Source: Acetobacteraceae bacterium (GTDB lineage: Bacteria > Pseudomonadota > Alphaproteobacteria > Acetobacterales > Acetobacteraceae). From it: a DNA stretch of 64,000 nt. The translations under genes and the position numbers were made by a program. The notes under the pieces were generated by a model. The model did no database searches, was not told where the DNA came from, and saw only the letters and a program-made list of their open reading frames with translations. The DNA lies in assembly GCA_947371015.1 (NCBI GenBank), contig CANBNK010000005.1, positions 1-64,000 of the forward strand, given 5' to 3'. Below are positions 25,609-36,778 of this stretch, piece by piece; within the stretch, counting starts at the first letter, position 1, and the number at the start of each line of letters is the position of its first letter.

Positions 25609-26892
25609 TCAGGCGTCGATCACCGGTGCCACCAGCGCGGCCACGTCCAGCAACGCCGCATCGCCCAGCCGCGGCCCGATGATCTGCACGCCCACCGGCA
25701 GCCCGTTCGGCCCCTTGGTGCAGGGAATGCCGATGCACGGCACGTGCAGCAGGGTCCACATGCTGTTGAACACGGGGTTGCCGGTATCCTCCCGCCCCAC
25801 CGGCGCTTCGCCGGTAGAGGCCGGCGACAGCACCGCGTCATACCCCGGGAACAGCGCGTCGAAGCGGCGGCGGCAATCCGCGGCCAGGTCGTGCGCGGCC
25901 AGCAACTGCCGCGCGGTGATGCCGCTGACATTCTCTACCCGGTCGCGGAAATCCTGGTGCAGCAGCGCATGGGCGTTGAGGTATTCCGCCAGGAAGGCGC
26001 CACGGCCCTCGGCCATCAGGATCACGCGCTGCGCCTCGGTCACCTCGTCGAAGCCGGCGGGCAGCTCCACTTCCTCCACCGCAACGCCGGCCGCGGCCAG
26101 GCGGCGGCCGGCCAGCAGGACGGCCTCCTGCGATTCCGGCCCGGCCAGGTGCCAGTTCGGCCCGCGGCACAGCGCCACGCGCAACCGGCCCAGCGTCTTG
26201 CCGAGCGGTACCTCCAGCCCAAACAGCCGGAAGGCCTGCGCCACCAGCCGCAGGTCGCCGGGGCAGCGGCCATACCAGCCGATGGTATCCAGTGTGTGGG
26301 AGTAGCGCTTGGCGCCCTCGCTGTTCACCACGCCATGGGTCGGCTTCATGCCATAGACGCCGCAGAAGGAAGCCGGGCGCACCAGGCTGCCGCCGGTCTG
26401 GGTGCCGAAGGCCAGCGGCACCATGCCATCCGCCACCGCCGCCGCCGAGCCGGAGGATGAACCGCCAGGCGTGCGCGTGGGGTCATGCGGGTTACGGGTC
26501 AGCGCGCGGCGGCCGCCGGCGGCGAACTCCACAGTATCCGTCTTGCCCAGGATCACGGCACCCTCGCCGCGCACCACGCCGACGCAGGCGGCATCACGGC
26601 CCTGGCGGAGGCCCTGGTAGATCGGGCTGTTATGGGTGGTCGGCATGTCCGCCGTGTCGATCATGTCCTTCACGCCCATCGGCAGGCCGTGCAGCACGCC
26701 GCGGGTATAGGCCTTGTCGGCCTCACGCGCGCTGGTCAGCGCCAGCTGCGGGTCCAGGAAGGTCCAGGCTTTGGTCACCGGCTCCCGCTCGGCGATGCGT
26801 TCCAGGCAGGAGCGCACCAGTGCTTCGGCTGTCAGCGTGCCGTCGCGCAGCATCGGCGCCGCGGCCGATGCGGTGAGTTGCCAGGGTTCCAT
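25609..26892 (-). CDS. Amidase-signature family hydrolase
   Basis: 427 residues from ATG 26892. The Ser-cisSer-Lys triad is complete: K75 in MGVKDM, S145 in GGSSSGSA and S169 in TQTGGSLVRPAS, with the standard 24-residue spacing between the serines. The C-terminal GLPVGVQIIGPRLGD is typical. It hydrolyses an amide to acid and ammonia; substrate unknown. It lies 59 bp downstream of the drug-exporter gene on the same strand and may be co-transcribed with it. Confidence 0.85.
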   Translation of the reverse strand: MEPWQLTASAAAPMLRDGTLTAEALVRSCLERIAEREPVTKAWTFLDPQLALTSAREADKAYTRGVLHGLPMGVKDMIDTADMPTTHNSPIYQGLRQGRDAACVGVVRGEGAVILGKTDTVEFAAGGRRALTRNPHDPTRTPGGSSSGSAAAVADGMVPLAFGTQTGGSLVRPASFCGVYGMKPTHGVVNSEGAKRYSHTLDTIGWYGRCPGDLRLVAQAFRLFGLEVPLGKTLGRLRVALCRGPNWHLAGPESQEAVLLAGRRLAAAGVAVEEVELPAGFDEVTEAQRVILMAEGRGAFLAEYLNAHALLHQDFRDRVENVSGITARQLLAAHDLAADCRRRFDALFPGYDAVLSPASTGEAPVGREDTGNPVFNSMWTLLHVPCIGIPCTKGPNGLPVGVQIIGPRLGDAALLDVAALVAPVIDA

Positions 26893-26951
26893 CGGGGCGC
26901 TGCCTTTCGCGGTTTGGTTGGAACCAGCAAACCACATGCCGGGCGGCAACG

Positions 26952-28580
26952 TCAGTGTACGTCCGAACCCCCTGGCGCTGGCCCTGGCGCGCCCCCTGGC
27001 GCGCCCCCTGGCGCGCCCCCTGGCGCGACGCGCGGCCGCCGCACCAGGAAGGCCAGCGGCACCACCAGCAGGAACAGCAGCGCCATCAGCACCAGCACGT
27101 CGTTGTAGGCCAGCACCAGCGCCTCCCGCTGCACCATCGCCGCCACGCGCCGCAGCGCCGCCAGGTCCACATCGCCCTGGAAGCGCGGGGTCAGCGCCTG
27201 GGTCAGCGTCTCGATGAACTGGGTGGCGCCGGGGCGGCTCCAGGTCACCGCTTCGTTCAGCTGGGCGCGATGCAGGTAGCTGCGGTCCTGCACCAGGGTG
27301 TTGATCACCGCCAGCGCCACCGCGCCGCCCAGGTTGCGCATCAGGTTGTACAGGCCGGAGGCGCCCTTCAGCATGCTCGGCGGCAGCGTGCCCAGCGCCA
27401 CCTGGTTCACCGCCAGCATGGCGCACATGGTGCCGGCGCCGCGCAGCCCCAGCGGCAGCGCCATTTCCCAGAAGCCCGAGAGGTTGGTCAGCGCGGCCGT
27501 CAGCCACACCGCCAGTGCCATGGTCAGGAAGCCCGAGGCAATCATCAGCCGCAAATCCACCTTGGGCGCCAGGCGGGCGGCTATGGGCGCGGCCACCAAC
27601 ATGACGGCGCCGGTGATGAACATGGTCTCGCCGATTTCCAGCGAGTTGTAGCCACGCACCCGGCCGAGAAACAGCGGCACCAGGTAGACCGAGCCATACA
27701 ACCCGACGCCGACGCAGAAGCTGAACAGGCTGCCGATGGCGAAGTTGCGGTTGCCGAAGGCGCGCAGCTCCACCAGCGGGTTGGGCCTGGCCAGGCTGCG
27801 CCAGAAGAAGCCGACGCAGCACACGGCCGACAGGATGGCGCCGTTGCGGATGGAGGCATCGGCCAGCCATTCCCAGCGCGGGCCTTCCTCCATCACGTAT
27901 TCCAGCCCGCCGAGGAAGCCGGCCAGCAGCCCGAGGCCCACCCAGTCGAACGTGCCGAACAGGCCCGGCTCCGGCTTGTCGATGTCGATGCAGAGCCAGA
28001 CGGTCAGCGCCACGGCGGCGCCGATGGGCACGTTGATCAGGAACAGCCAGTGCCAGGACAGCGCCTGGGTCAGGAAGCCACCCAGCGTCGGCCCTATCGT
28101 CGGCGCCATGGTTGCGGTCAGCCCGATCAGCACGCTCATCTTCAGCCGCTGCGGCCCCGCGAACATCAGGAAGGCGCTGGCGAAAACGGTCGGGATCATC
28201 GCCCCGCCCAGAAAACCCTGGCAGGCGCGGAACAGGACCATGGCCTGCAGGTTGCCCGCCATCGCACACGCCAGCGAGAAGACGGTGAAGCCGCCGGCGG
28301 AGACCACGAACAGCACGCGCGTGGACAGCATGCGCGACAGGAAGCCGGAGAGCGGGATCATCACGATCTCGGCGATCAGGTAGCTGGTCTGCACCCAGCT
28401 GGCCTCATCCGGCCCGGCGGCCAGCCCGGCCTGCACCTCGGCGATCGAGGCGCTGACGATCTGGATGTCCAGGATCGCCATGAACATGCCGACAACCATG
28501 GCCATGAAGCCGATGAAGCGCCGCCGCACCGCCGCCGGGGAGGGCGGGGCGTCCCAGTCGCGGGTGGCGGCGTCGCTCAT
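26952..28580 (-). CDS. MFS drug exporter, DHA2 (EmrB-like) family
   Basis: 542 residues from ATG 28580, overlapping the adaptor stop as ATGA. The sequence is consistent with 14 membrane helices. It shows the first-helix D-I-Q motif (MAILDIQIVSASI), motif A-like GFLSRMLSTRVLF and motif C-like GLTATMAPTIGPTLGG. It exports hydrophobic drugs by proton antiport through the paired HlyD-type adaptor and an outer-membrane channel. The C-terminal tail is a low-complexity APGG repeat encoded by a 12-bp tandem repeat. TetR control is suggested by the divergent regulator. Confidence 0.9.
   Translation of the reverse strand: MSDAATRDWDAPPSPAAVRRRFIGFMAMVVGMFMAILDIQIVSASIAEVQAGLAAGPDEASWVQTSYLIAEIVMIPLSGFLSRMLSTRVLFVVSAGGFTVFSLACAMAGNLQAMVLFRACQGFLGGAMIPTVFASAFLMFAGPQRLKMSVLIGLTATMAPTIGPTLGGFLTQALSWHWLFLINVPIGAAVALTVWLCIDIDKPEPGLFGTFDWVGLGLLAGFLGGLEYVMEEGPRWEWLADASIRNGAILSAVCCVGFFWRSLARPNPLVELRAFGNRNFAIGSLFSFCVGVGLYGSVYLVPLFLGRVRGYNSLEIGETMFITGAVMLVAAPIAARLAPKVDLRLMIASGFLTMALAVWLTAALTNLSGFWEMALPLGLRGAGTMCAMLAVNQVALGTLPPSMLKGASGLYNLMRNLGGAVALAVINTLVQDRSYLHRAQLNEAVTWSRPGATQFIETLTQALTPRFQGDVDLAALRRVAAMVQREALVLAYNDVLVLMALLFLLVVPLAFLVRRPRVAPGGAPGGAPGGAPGPAPGGSDVH
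26982..27029. repeat. 12-bp tandem repeat, four units, in the exporter C-terminus
   Basis: The unit CCCTGGCGCGCC occurs at 26982, 26994 and 27006, with a fourth copy at 27018 that has one mismatch; a degenerate copy precedes them. On the coding strand it encodes the repeated Gly-Ala-Pro-Gly tail. Confidence 0.85.
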
Positions 28581-29749
28581 GGGTTTGCTGCGTGCGCCCG
28601 GGTGCCGAACAGCCCGGCCAGCGTGGTGCCCAGCGCGCCGAAGCTGCTGCGCGACGCCGTCGGGTCGTCGCGCGTATCGGCTTCCGCCTCCACCGAAAGC
28701 CCTGGGCGGAGCAGCGCCAGCCTGGCCGCATCCTCGGCGTGCAGCGCCACGCGCACCGGCACGCGCTGGACGATCTTGGTGAAGTTGCCGGTGGCGTTCT
28801 CCGGCGGCAGCAGGCTGAACAGCGACCCGGTGGCCGGCGCCAGGCTGTCGATCCGGCCACGCAGTTCCAGCCCGCCCAGCGCGTCCACCTTCACCCGCAC
28901 CGGCATCCCCGGACGGAAGCGCGCCAGCTGGGTTTCCTTGAAGTTCGCCACCACCCATTGCCGCTCAGGCGGCGGCGCCACGGCGATCAGGTTCTGGCCG
29001 GGACGCACATACTGCCCCAGCTGCGCTGCACGATTGCCGACGATGCCGTCGAACGGCGCCCGCAGCACGGTCTGCCCCAGGTCGATCTGCGCCAGGCGCA
29101 GCGTGGCGGCAGCCTGGTCGCGGCGGGCCTCGGCCTGGCGCGCCTGGGCCTGCAAGACCACCATCTGCTGCCGCGCCGCGGCCAGCTGCGCCTCGGCGGA
29201 ACCGATGGCGGCGGCGGCCTTCAGCCCATCGGCGCGGGCGCGCTCCTCGGTCTGCCGGCTGCTCCAGCCCTGCGCGGCCAGGCCCTGGTAGCGGCGGGCG
29301 TCGCTGCTGGCGCGGCTCTGCTCGGCGCTGGCCTGGGCCAGCAGGGCCTGGCTGACGCCAACCTGTGCGGCTTGCAGCGAAAGCTGCTCGCCCAGGGTGG
29401 CGATGCCGCCGGCGGCGTCGGCCAGGCTCGCCTCAGCCTGAGCCACGCGGGCCTGGTACAGCGCCGGGTCCAGCTCCAGCAGCACGTCGCCCCGGGCCAC
29501 GCGCTGGTTATCCGCCACGCGGATGGCCAGGACATTGCCATCTACCCGGAACGCCAGCGAGGCGACGTCGCCCTGCACATAGGCGTTCTCGGTCTGCTCC
29601 ATGAAGCGCCCGACGCTCCACCACCAGGACCCACCCAGCACTGCGCCGCCCAGCAGCAGCGCCGCCAGGCCGAGCTTGACCAGCCGGCCCCGCAGCGGGC
29701 GCGGCGGCTTGGTGGCGGCGGTGGTGGGGGAGGGAGCCATCGCGTTCAT
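28577..29749 (-). CDS. EmrA-like HlyD-family adaptor of the MFS exporter
   Basis: 390 residues from ATG 29749 (ATG 29740 possible). A cytoplasmic tail and one membrane helix (about 25-45) precede the motif ENAYVQGDVASLAFRVDG. A lipoyl half, a long alanine/glutamine-rich coiled coil (about 95-215), the returning lipoyl half (TVLRAPFDGIVGNRAAQLG) and a beta-barrel follow. EmrA proteins trimerise in the periplasm and connect EmrB to TolC. It is first in an adaptor-exporter-amidase operon, divergent from the TetR gene. Confidence 0.9.
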   Translation of the reverse strand: MNAMAPSPTTAATKPPRPLRGRLVKLGLAALLLGGAVLGGSWWWSVGRFMEQTENAYVQGDVASLAFRVDGNVLAIRVADNQRVARGDVLLELDPALYQARVAQAEASLADAAGGIATLGEQLSLQAAQVGVSQALLAQASAEQSRASSDARRYQGLAAQGWSSRQTEERARADGLKAAAAIGSAEAQLAAARQQMVVLQAQARQAEARRDQAAATLRLAQIDLGQTVLRAPFDGIVGNRAAQLGQYVRPGQNLIAVAPPPERQWVVANFKETQLARFRPGMPVRVKVDALGGLELRGRIDSLAPATGSLFSLLPPENATGNFTKIVQRVPVRVALHAEDAARLALLRPGLSVEAEADTRDDPTASRSSFGALGTTLAGLFGTRAHAANP

Positions 29750-29768
29750 CGGGGTGCTCGCTGGTGGT

Positions 29769-29792
29769 AAACTGAACCGTACAGTGCAGTTT
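29769..29792. promoter_or_regulatory. TetR operator-like palindrome 1
   Basis: AAACTGAACCGT followed by ACAGTGCAGTTT forms a 24-bp palindrome with 10 of 12 positions symmetric. It lies between the divergent exporter and tetR genes and overlaps the -35 of the predicted tetR promoter, so it could repress both directions. Confidence 0.6.
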
Positions 29793-29819
29793 GCATTGGC
29801 GCTTGCATGCCGCTAAACA
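29791..29819 (+). promoter_or_regulatory. Possible promoter of the tetR gene
   Basis: TTGCAT (29791-29796) and TAAACA (29814-29819) are 17 bp apart, a reasonable sigma-70-like match. Palindrome 1 overlaps its upstream edge and palindrome 2 lies 18 bp downstream. Confidence 0.4.
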
Positions 29820-29836
29820 AGGCGCATGTCAACCAG

Positions 29837-29851
29837 ACTGAACTGTTCGGT
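29837..29851. promoter_or_regulatory. TetR operator-like palindrome 2
   Basis: ACTGAACTGTTCGGT is a 15-bp palindrome with 12 symmetric positions. Its arms resemble those of palindrome 1 (AC-Y-GAAC core). It ends 9 bp before ATG 29861, which supports that start over the in-frame ATG at 29807. Confidence 0.5.
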
Positions 29852-29860
29852 TTACCCAAA

Positions 29861-30487
29861 ATGAGCGCCACCGCCGAAGCCGCCGTGCCAACCTCCGCCA
29901 AGGCCCGCGCCATCCTGGACGCGGCGGCGGAACTGTTCATCAACCAGGGCTACGGCGCGGTTTCCATGGATGCTGTGGCCAAGCGCGCCAGCGTTTCCAA
30001 GGCCACGCTCTACGCCCATTTCGGCGCCAAGGACCGGCTGTTCGCGGCCATCATCCAGGGCGCCTGCCTGGATATGCGCGGCGAGACGCCGGAGATGGGC
30101 CCGGCCGGCGCCAGCCTGTTCGACGCCATGCTGCCGATGGCGATCCGCTGGCTCAGCTTCCTGCTGCGCGAACGTTCGCTCGGCATGTTCCGCGTGGTGG
30201 TGGCGGAGGGCGCACGCTTCCCCGAACTCGCCCGCGCTTTCCATGAGAACGGCCCCCGCGCCACCCGGCAATGGCTGACCGGCTGGCTGGCGGCGCAGGC
30301 GGCGCGCGGGCTGTTGCAGGCACCGAACCCGGCCCTGGCCGCCGACCAGTGCCTGGCCCTGCTGCGCAGCGAGATGTTCCTGCAGGCCACGCTCGGCATC
30401 GGCCCGATGCCGGACGAGGCCGCCATTGTCGCCAGCGCCACGGCGGCAGTGCGGACCTTCTGCCGGGCCTACGGGGCGGCCAGCTAA
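29861..30487 (+). CDS. TetR/AcrR-family transcriptional regulator
   Basis: 208 residues from ATG 29861. The helix-turn-helix is at about 35-56 (VSMDAVAKRASVSKATLYAHF), followed by FGAKDRLFAAII, the standard TetR pattern. The C-terminal ligand domain is variable. It is divergent from the EmrAB-like genes with two similar palindromes in between, so it probably represses that exporter and itself until a drug binds. The 3' end overlaps the convergent amidase gene by 4 bp. A start at ATG 29807 would add 18 residues and put palindrome 2 inside the coding region. Confidence 0.85.
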   Translation: MSATAEAAVPTSAKARAILDAAAELFINQGYGAVSMDAVAKRASVSKATLYAHFGAKDRLFAAIIQGACLDMRGETPEMGPAGASLFDAMLPMAIRWLSFLLRERSLGMFRVVVAEGARFPELARAFHENGPRATRQWLTGWLAAQAARGLLQAPNPALAADQCLALLRSEMFLQATLGIGPMPDEAAIVASATAAVRTFCRAYGAAS

Positions 30488-31639
30488 ACCAGCGCCTGCG
30501 CGATCGCCGCCAGCCGGGTGTCGCTGCCGCGCCAGCCGATGATGGACAGGCCGCAAGGCTTGCCGCCCACTTGACCCAGCGGCAGGTTCAACTGCGGCAG
30601 CCCGCACAGCCCGGCGAAGGAGGTGGTGATGCCGATCCGCGCCTGCAGCGCGTCGATCTCCGGCAGCGGCAGGCCGAGCGGTGGCGCCGGGAACGGTGTG
30701 GTTGGCAGGCAGAGGATCGCACCGCCCTCCAGCAACCGTCGCGCCTGGTCCACCACCTGGCGCCGCACCACCTTTGCCATCGCCACCTGCTCCGCAGTGA
30801 TGGCCGAGCCGCCGGCCAGGTTGCGGGCGATGTTGTAGGCGAAGGTGGGATTCTCCTTCTCGATCCACGGCCGGAAGGTGGCCCAGGATTCCGCGCGTTG
30901 CAGGATGTTGCGCTGCCCCGCCCAGGTCTCCAGCTCGCCCGGCTCGCCCAGCGTCATCCGCGTCAGCCCGCCGAACTGCGCGCCGAGCCGCTCCGCCGCC
31001 GATTGCAGCGCGGCGGATACCTCCGGGTCGGCCAGGGCGAAGGCGTCCTCGGCCAGCAGGACGCCGGCGGCGCTGGCGGCGGGCAGCGCCTCACCGAACA
31101 TGACAGCGGCGACGCGGCCGAAGGTCGCGGCATCGCGGGCGAACCAGCCGACGGTGTCGAAGGTCGGCGCCTGGGCCAGCAGGCCGGCGACGGAGATGCG
31201 CCCATGCGTCGGCCGCAGCCCATAGAGGCCGCACAGGCTGGCCGGCACGCGGACCGAGCCGCCGCTATCCGTGCCCAGCGCCACATCGGCCAGGCCCGCG
31301 GCAACGACCGAGGCCGAGCCGGATGACGACCCACCCGGCAGGCAGCCCGGCGCCGCCGGGTTGGGCGGGGTGCCATAAAACTGGTTGTAGCCGAGGATGC
31401 CGAGCGAGATTTCGCAGGTGATGGTCTTGCCGACTAGGTCAGCGCCACCGTCCAGCAACCGCTGCACCGCCCATGAATGCGCCGTGGGCACCGGGTGCGT
31501 CCGCCCCCAATCCGGATTGCCGCCGATGGTTGGCACGTCGGCGACGTCGAACAGGTCCTTCGCCGCGAAGGTGAGGCCAGCCAGCGTGCCACCGGGCGCA
31601 CCCGGCAGGGTATGGTGAGGTCCCGGCAGGAAGCCGTTC

Positions 31640-31653
<14 letters not shown>
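30484..31653 (-). CDS. Amidase-signature family hydrolase
   Basis: 389 residues from ATG 31653, overlapping the ABC ATPase gene by 14 bp. Triad: K32 in TFAAKDLFDV, cis-Ser S109 in PGGSSSGSA and S133 in TDSGGSVRVPAS. The N-terminal region before the lysine is shorter than in most amidases. This is the last gene of an oligopeptide-type ABC transporter operon, so it probably hydrolyses an imported amide (inference). Confidence 0.85.
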
Positions 31654-33264
<1,611 letters not shown>

Positions 33265-33268
<4 letters not shown>

Positions 33269-34092
33269 CGCTCGCGTAGCCTCGGGTTCAATGCTTCGTT
33301 CAGGCCGTCGCCGATCAGGTTGATCGACAGCACCGTCAGCAGGATGGCGATGCCCGGGAAGGTGCAGACCCACCAGGCCGAGCGCAGCGTGACGCGCCCG
33401 GCACTGATCAGCAGCCCCCAGCTCATCACGTTGGGGTCGCCCAGGCCGAGGAAGGCCAGGCCGCTTTCCAGCAGGATCGCGCTGGCCACCAGCAGTGAGC
33501 CGACGGCGATGATCGACGACACGCAGTTGGGCAGCAAATGCCGGAAGATGATGCGCGGCCCGCTGGCCCCCAGCCCGATGCTGGCCAGCACGAATTCGCG
33601 CCCGCCCAGCGCCACGAACTCGCCGCGCACCAGCCGGGCGATGCCGGGCCAGGAAACGGCCGAGATGGCGATGATGACGCTGAGCACCGAGGGCGACAGG
33701 ATGACCACTAGAAGCATGGCCAGCAGGAAGGCCGGGATGGTCTGGAAGAATTCTGTGAGTCGCATCAGCACGATGTCGGTCGCACCGCGATAGTAGCCGG
33801 CCAGCGCGCCGATCAGTGAGCCGAACAGCACCGCGGAGAGCGCCGCCGACAGCCCGATGAGCAATGAGGTCCGCGCCCCGGCAACCACGCCCGCCGCCAC
33901 GTCGCGGCCGAGCGCATCGGTGCCCAGCAGGTAGCGCATGCCAGGCGGTTGCAGCGGCGGCCCGGCCAGGGTGAAGGCCCCGGCCGGATACAGCAGCGGC
34001 GCCAGCGCGGTCAGCAGCGCCACCACGCCGATGATGCAGGCGCCCAGCACCGCCATGCGGTTGCGCGCAAAGCGCTTCAACGCGGCACGCAT
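33265..34092 (-). CDS. DppC-type ABC transporter permease
   Basis: 275 residues with an N-terminal helix after a basic leader (MRAALKRFARNRMAVLG), the DppC-family LGTDALGRDV block near 56-66 and several membrane helices. The coupling EAA-type loop is EFVLASIGLGASGPRIIFRH. It forms the inner-membrane channel with the DppB-like protein. The start overlaps the DppB stop as TGATG. Confidence 0.92.
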
Positions 34093-35063
34093 CAGGCCTG
34101 AATCCGCGGGTCGAGTGTGATGGTCAGCAACTCCACCGCCAGGTTGATGGCAACCACCAGGCAGGCGGAGATGAAGAAGATGCCGAGCAGCAGGTTCAGG
34201 TCCCTCGATTGCAGCGCGTTGAAGGCCAGCGTGCCGAGGCCGGGCCAGCCGAACACCGTCTCCACCACCACCGAGCCACCGATCAGGTTGCCGGCCTGCA
34301 CGCCCGCCATGGTCAGCACCGGCAGGAAGGCGTTGCGCAGCATGTGGCCGAAGACGATCTTGCGTTCGGTCTGCCCCTTGGCACGCGCGGTGACGACATA
34401 GTCCATGCCGGTCTGTTCCAGCATGGAGGCGCGCATGACCCGCGTGTACAGCGCCAGGTAGAACAGCCCCAGCGCGGTGCCGGGCATGACCAGGTGGCGG
34501 CCAATATCCACCCAGCGCTCCCAGCCCTCATAGCCCTCGGCGATGCTCTCGAAACCGCTGGTCGGCAACCAGTTCAGGTTGACCGAGAACACCACGATCA
34601 GCATCAGCCCGAGCCAGAACACCGGCGTGGCGTAGCAGATCAGCGTGATGACGGAGATCACCGCATCCCGCCAGGAATTGCGTGCCACGGCCGCCAGCAC
34701 GCCCAGCGCGGTGCCGAGCGTGAGCGCGGCCCCGAAGGCGGTCAGCATCAGCAGCAGCGTCGGGCCGAGCCGCGCCAAGATCAGCTCGAACACCGGGCTG
34801 TCGTTGCGGAAGGAATAGCCCAGGTTGAACTGCACCGCATTGCCGATATAGGCCAGGAACTGCTCCAGCAGCGGCCGGTCCAGGCCGAACTTCTCCCGCA
34901 GCATGGCGGTGTATTCCGGTGAGGCGGCGCCGCTCTCGCCCGCCAGCACGGAGGCAGCGTCGCCCGGTGCCAGCTGGATCAGGAAGAAGTTCAGCACCAG
35001 GATGCCGAACACCACCGGCAACGCGAAGGCCAGGCGATAGCCGAAGTAGCGCCAACGCCGCAT
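34092..35063 (-). CDS. DppB-type ABC transporter permease
   Basis: 323 residues. It has the typical DppB start (YFGYRLAFALPVVFGILVLNF), an extended periplasmic segment after the first helix (GDAASVLAGESGAASPEY), GLDRPLLEQFLAYIGNAVQF and the coupling loop MDYVVTARAKGQTERKIVFG. It lies 3 bp after the binding-protein gene and pairs with the DppC-like permease. Confidence 0.92.
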   Translation of the reverse strand: MRRWRYFGYRLAFALPVVFGILVLNFFLIQLAPGDAASVLAGESGAASPEYTAMLREKFGLDRPLLEQFLAYIGNAVQFNLGYSFRNDSPVFELILARLGPTLLLMLTAFGAALTLGTALGVLAAVARNSWRDAVISVITLICYATPVFWLGLMLIVVFSVNLNWLPTSGFESIAEGYEGWERWVDIGRHLVMPGTALGLFYLALYTRVMRASMLEQTGMDYVVTARAKGQTERKIVFGHMLRNAFLPVLTMAGVQAGNLIGGSVVVETVFGWPGLGTLAFNALQSRDLNLLLGIFFISACLVVAINLAVELLTITLDPRIQA

Positions 35064-35066
35064 GGG

Positions 35067-36710
35067 CTACCGCTCCAGCCAGGCCCGGCTGAACGCCTCA
35101 TAGGTGCCGAGCGGACCCATGGTGTGGTCGTGCAGCTTCTTGTTGAAGATGGTGACGTACTGCACCTCGGCCAACCAGGCGCCGGGGCTGTCCTCCACCA
35201 TCTGCTTCTGCGCGGCGTGATACAGCGCGGCGCGTTTCGTCCGGTCCAACTCTCGCGTCGCATCGTCCATCAGCTTGTCCACGATGGGGCTGCGGTAGTC
35301 CTTGTTGTTGACGAAGGTGGTGCCCTGCCGGATGGCGGAGGACACGTAGTGCCGATGCACGCCGATCACCGGGTCGGCGCCGGCGGAGTAGAACGGCTCG
35401 TTGATGTCGAAGTCGTAGTCGGTGTAGCAGCGCCGCAGCCAGGTCGCGGTATCCTCGCTGCGCAAGGTCAGGTTGATGCCGATCTGCGCCAAGGCCTGCT
35501 TCAGGTATTCGCCCTGGCGCAGCCATTGCTCGCCGAAGCTGTTGATCTCCAGGTGCAGGCCGAAGCGCACGCCGTTCGGGCCGCGCGGATAGCCGGCATC
35601 GTCCAGCAGCTTGTTGGCAATCTCCAGCCGGTTCGGCACGTCGAAGCGGCGGACGTCATCGGTGAACCAGCCGCTGGTGCTGAATACCGAGGAAAGCGGC
35701 CCGACCGCCGGCCTGCCGAAGCCGTACAGGATGTTGTTGACGATGAACTGCCGGTCGATGGCGTAGCAGATCGCCTGGCGCACTTCCTTCTTGGCCAGAT
35801 GCGGCCGGCGCATGTTGAACTCCAGCACGCTTGTCGCTGCCGTGGTGCCGTAGCCGCGCGTGGTGCTGTCCAGGATCGGGTTGGCCTGCATGCGCTTGAT
35901 GTCGGCGGCATTGACCGCGCTGTAGGCGGCGTAGTGCGCCTCGCCGGTCTCCAGCGCCGCGCTGCGGGTGGCGGCATCCGGGATGAAGCGGGCGATGATG
36001 CGGTTCAGCAGCGGCAGGCCGGGCTTCCAGTACTTGTCGTTCTTGTCCAGCCGGACGAACTGCCCGCGCTCCCAGGCGGCGAACTTGAACGGGCCGGTGC
36101 CGATCGGGCGGTTAGCGCTCGGGTTCTGCATCGGCACCGTGCCCTCGAACACGGACTTGCAGATGATCGGGATGTTGTTCGAGGACAGCGACATCATCAG
36201 GTACGGGGCGGGGTTGGCCAGCTTGAAGATCGCCGTCATCGCATCCGGCGTCTCAACCGATTCCAGCTCGCGCAGGATGACCGGGCCGTTCGGGTTCACC
36301 TTCTTGGCGATTTCCATGAAGGAGTACTGCACGTCGGCGCTGGTGAAGGCGGCGCCGTTGTGGAAGGTCACGCCTTCCTGCAGCTTGAAGGTGATGGTCT
36401 TGCCATCGGCCGAGACCTCGAAGCTTTTCGCCAGCAGCGGCTGCGGCTTCAGGTCCCAGTCGTAGGTCAGCAGACCTTCATAGATCTGCGTGGTGATCGG
36501 CGGGATGTTGCCGGCGGAAACCGCGTAGGTCGCCAGCGTCGCCGGCTCCGGGTTCACGATCATCACCATGGTGCCGCCAGGCACTGGAGTGGGCGTGCCG
36601 CCCGGGCGCGGCGTCTGCGCCTTGGCGGCGGGTGGTGCGGCAACCGCGATGGCCGCGGTGGCCAGCAACATGGCGCGGCGGCTGAGGTGCGGTGTGGGGA
36701 TGCCCGACAT
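35067..36710 (-). CDS. Family 5 periplasmic binding protein of the ABC importer
   Basis: 547 residues from ATG 36710 with GGAG 7 nt upstream. A signal peptide (HLSRRAMLLATAAIAVAAPP, then AKAQ) is followed by a proline-rich linker and GGTMVMIVNPEPATL. Family features: IYEGLLTYDWDLKPQPLLAKS, KLQEGVTFHNGAAFTSADV and RPIGTGPFKFAAWERGQFV. It delivers oligopeptides or similar solutes to the DppBC-like channel. This is the receptor gene of the only complete ABC importer in the window. Confidence 0.92.
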   Translation of the reverse strand: MSGIPTPHLSRRAMLLATAAIAVAAPPAAKAQTPRPGGTPTPVPGGTMVMIVNPEPATLATYAVSAGNIPPITTQIYEGLLTYDWDLKPQPLLAKSFEVSADGKTITFKLQEGVTFHNGAAFTSADVQYSFMEIAKKVNPNGPVILRELESVETPDAMTAIFKLANPAPYLMMSLSSNNIPIICKSVFEGTVPMQNPSANRPIGTGPFKFAAWERGQFVRLDKNDKYWKPGLPLLNRIIARFIPDAATRSAALETGEAHYAAYSAVNAADIKRMQANPILDSTTRGYGTTAATSVLEFNMRRPHLAKKEVRQAICYAIDRQFIVNNILYGFGRPAVGPLSSVFSTSGWFTDDVRRFDVPNRLEIANKLLDDAGYPRGPNGVRFGLHLEINSFGEQWLRQGEYLKQALAQIGINLTLRSEDTATWLRRCYTDYDFDINEPFYSAGADPVIGVHRHYVSSAIRQGTTFVNNKDYRSPIVDKLMDDATRELDRTKRAALYHAAQKQMVEDSPGAWLAEVQYVTIFNKKLHDHTMGPLGTYEAFSRAWLER

Positions 36711-36778
36711 GGCGATGCTCCGAGATGTCGGGCCATCGCAATGCACAAACCGCGCCAGCCGGAGCCACCGGCGCGAAA

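Noticed and set aside
26893-28269. Apparent N-terminal extension of the amidase at 25609-26892
   Set aside because: The extension is an out-of-frame reading of the MFS exporter gene. The amidase begins cleanly at ATG 26892.
26955-29291. Long plus-strand open frame opposite the exporter and adaptor genes
   Set aside because: It is rich in Gln, His, Arg and Ala with no fold-like pattern and lies antisense to two clearly recognised genes. High GC content makes stop-free antisense frames common.
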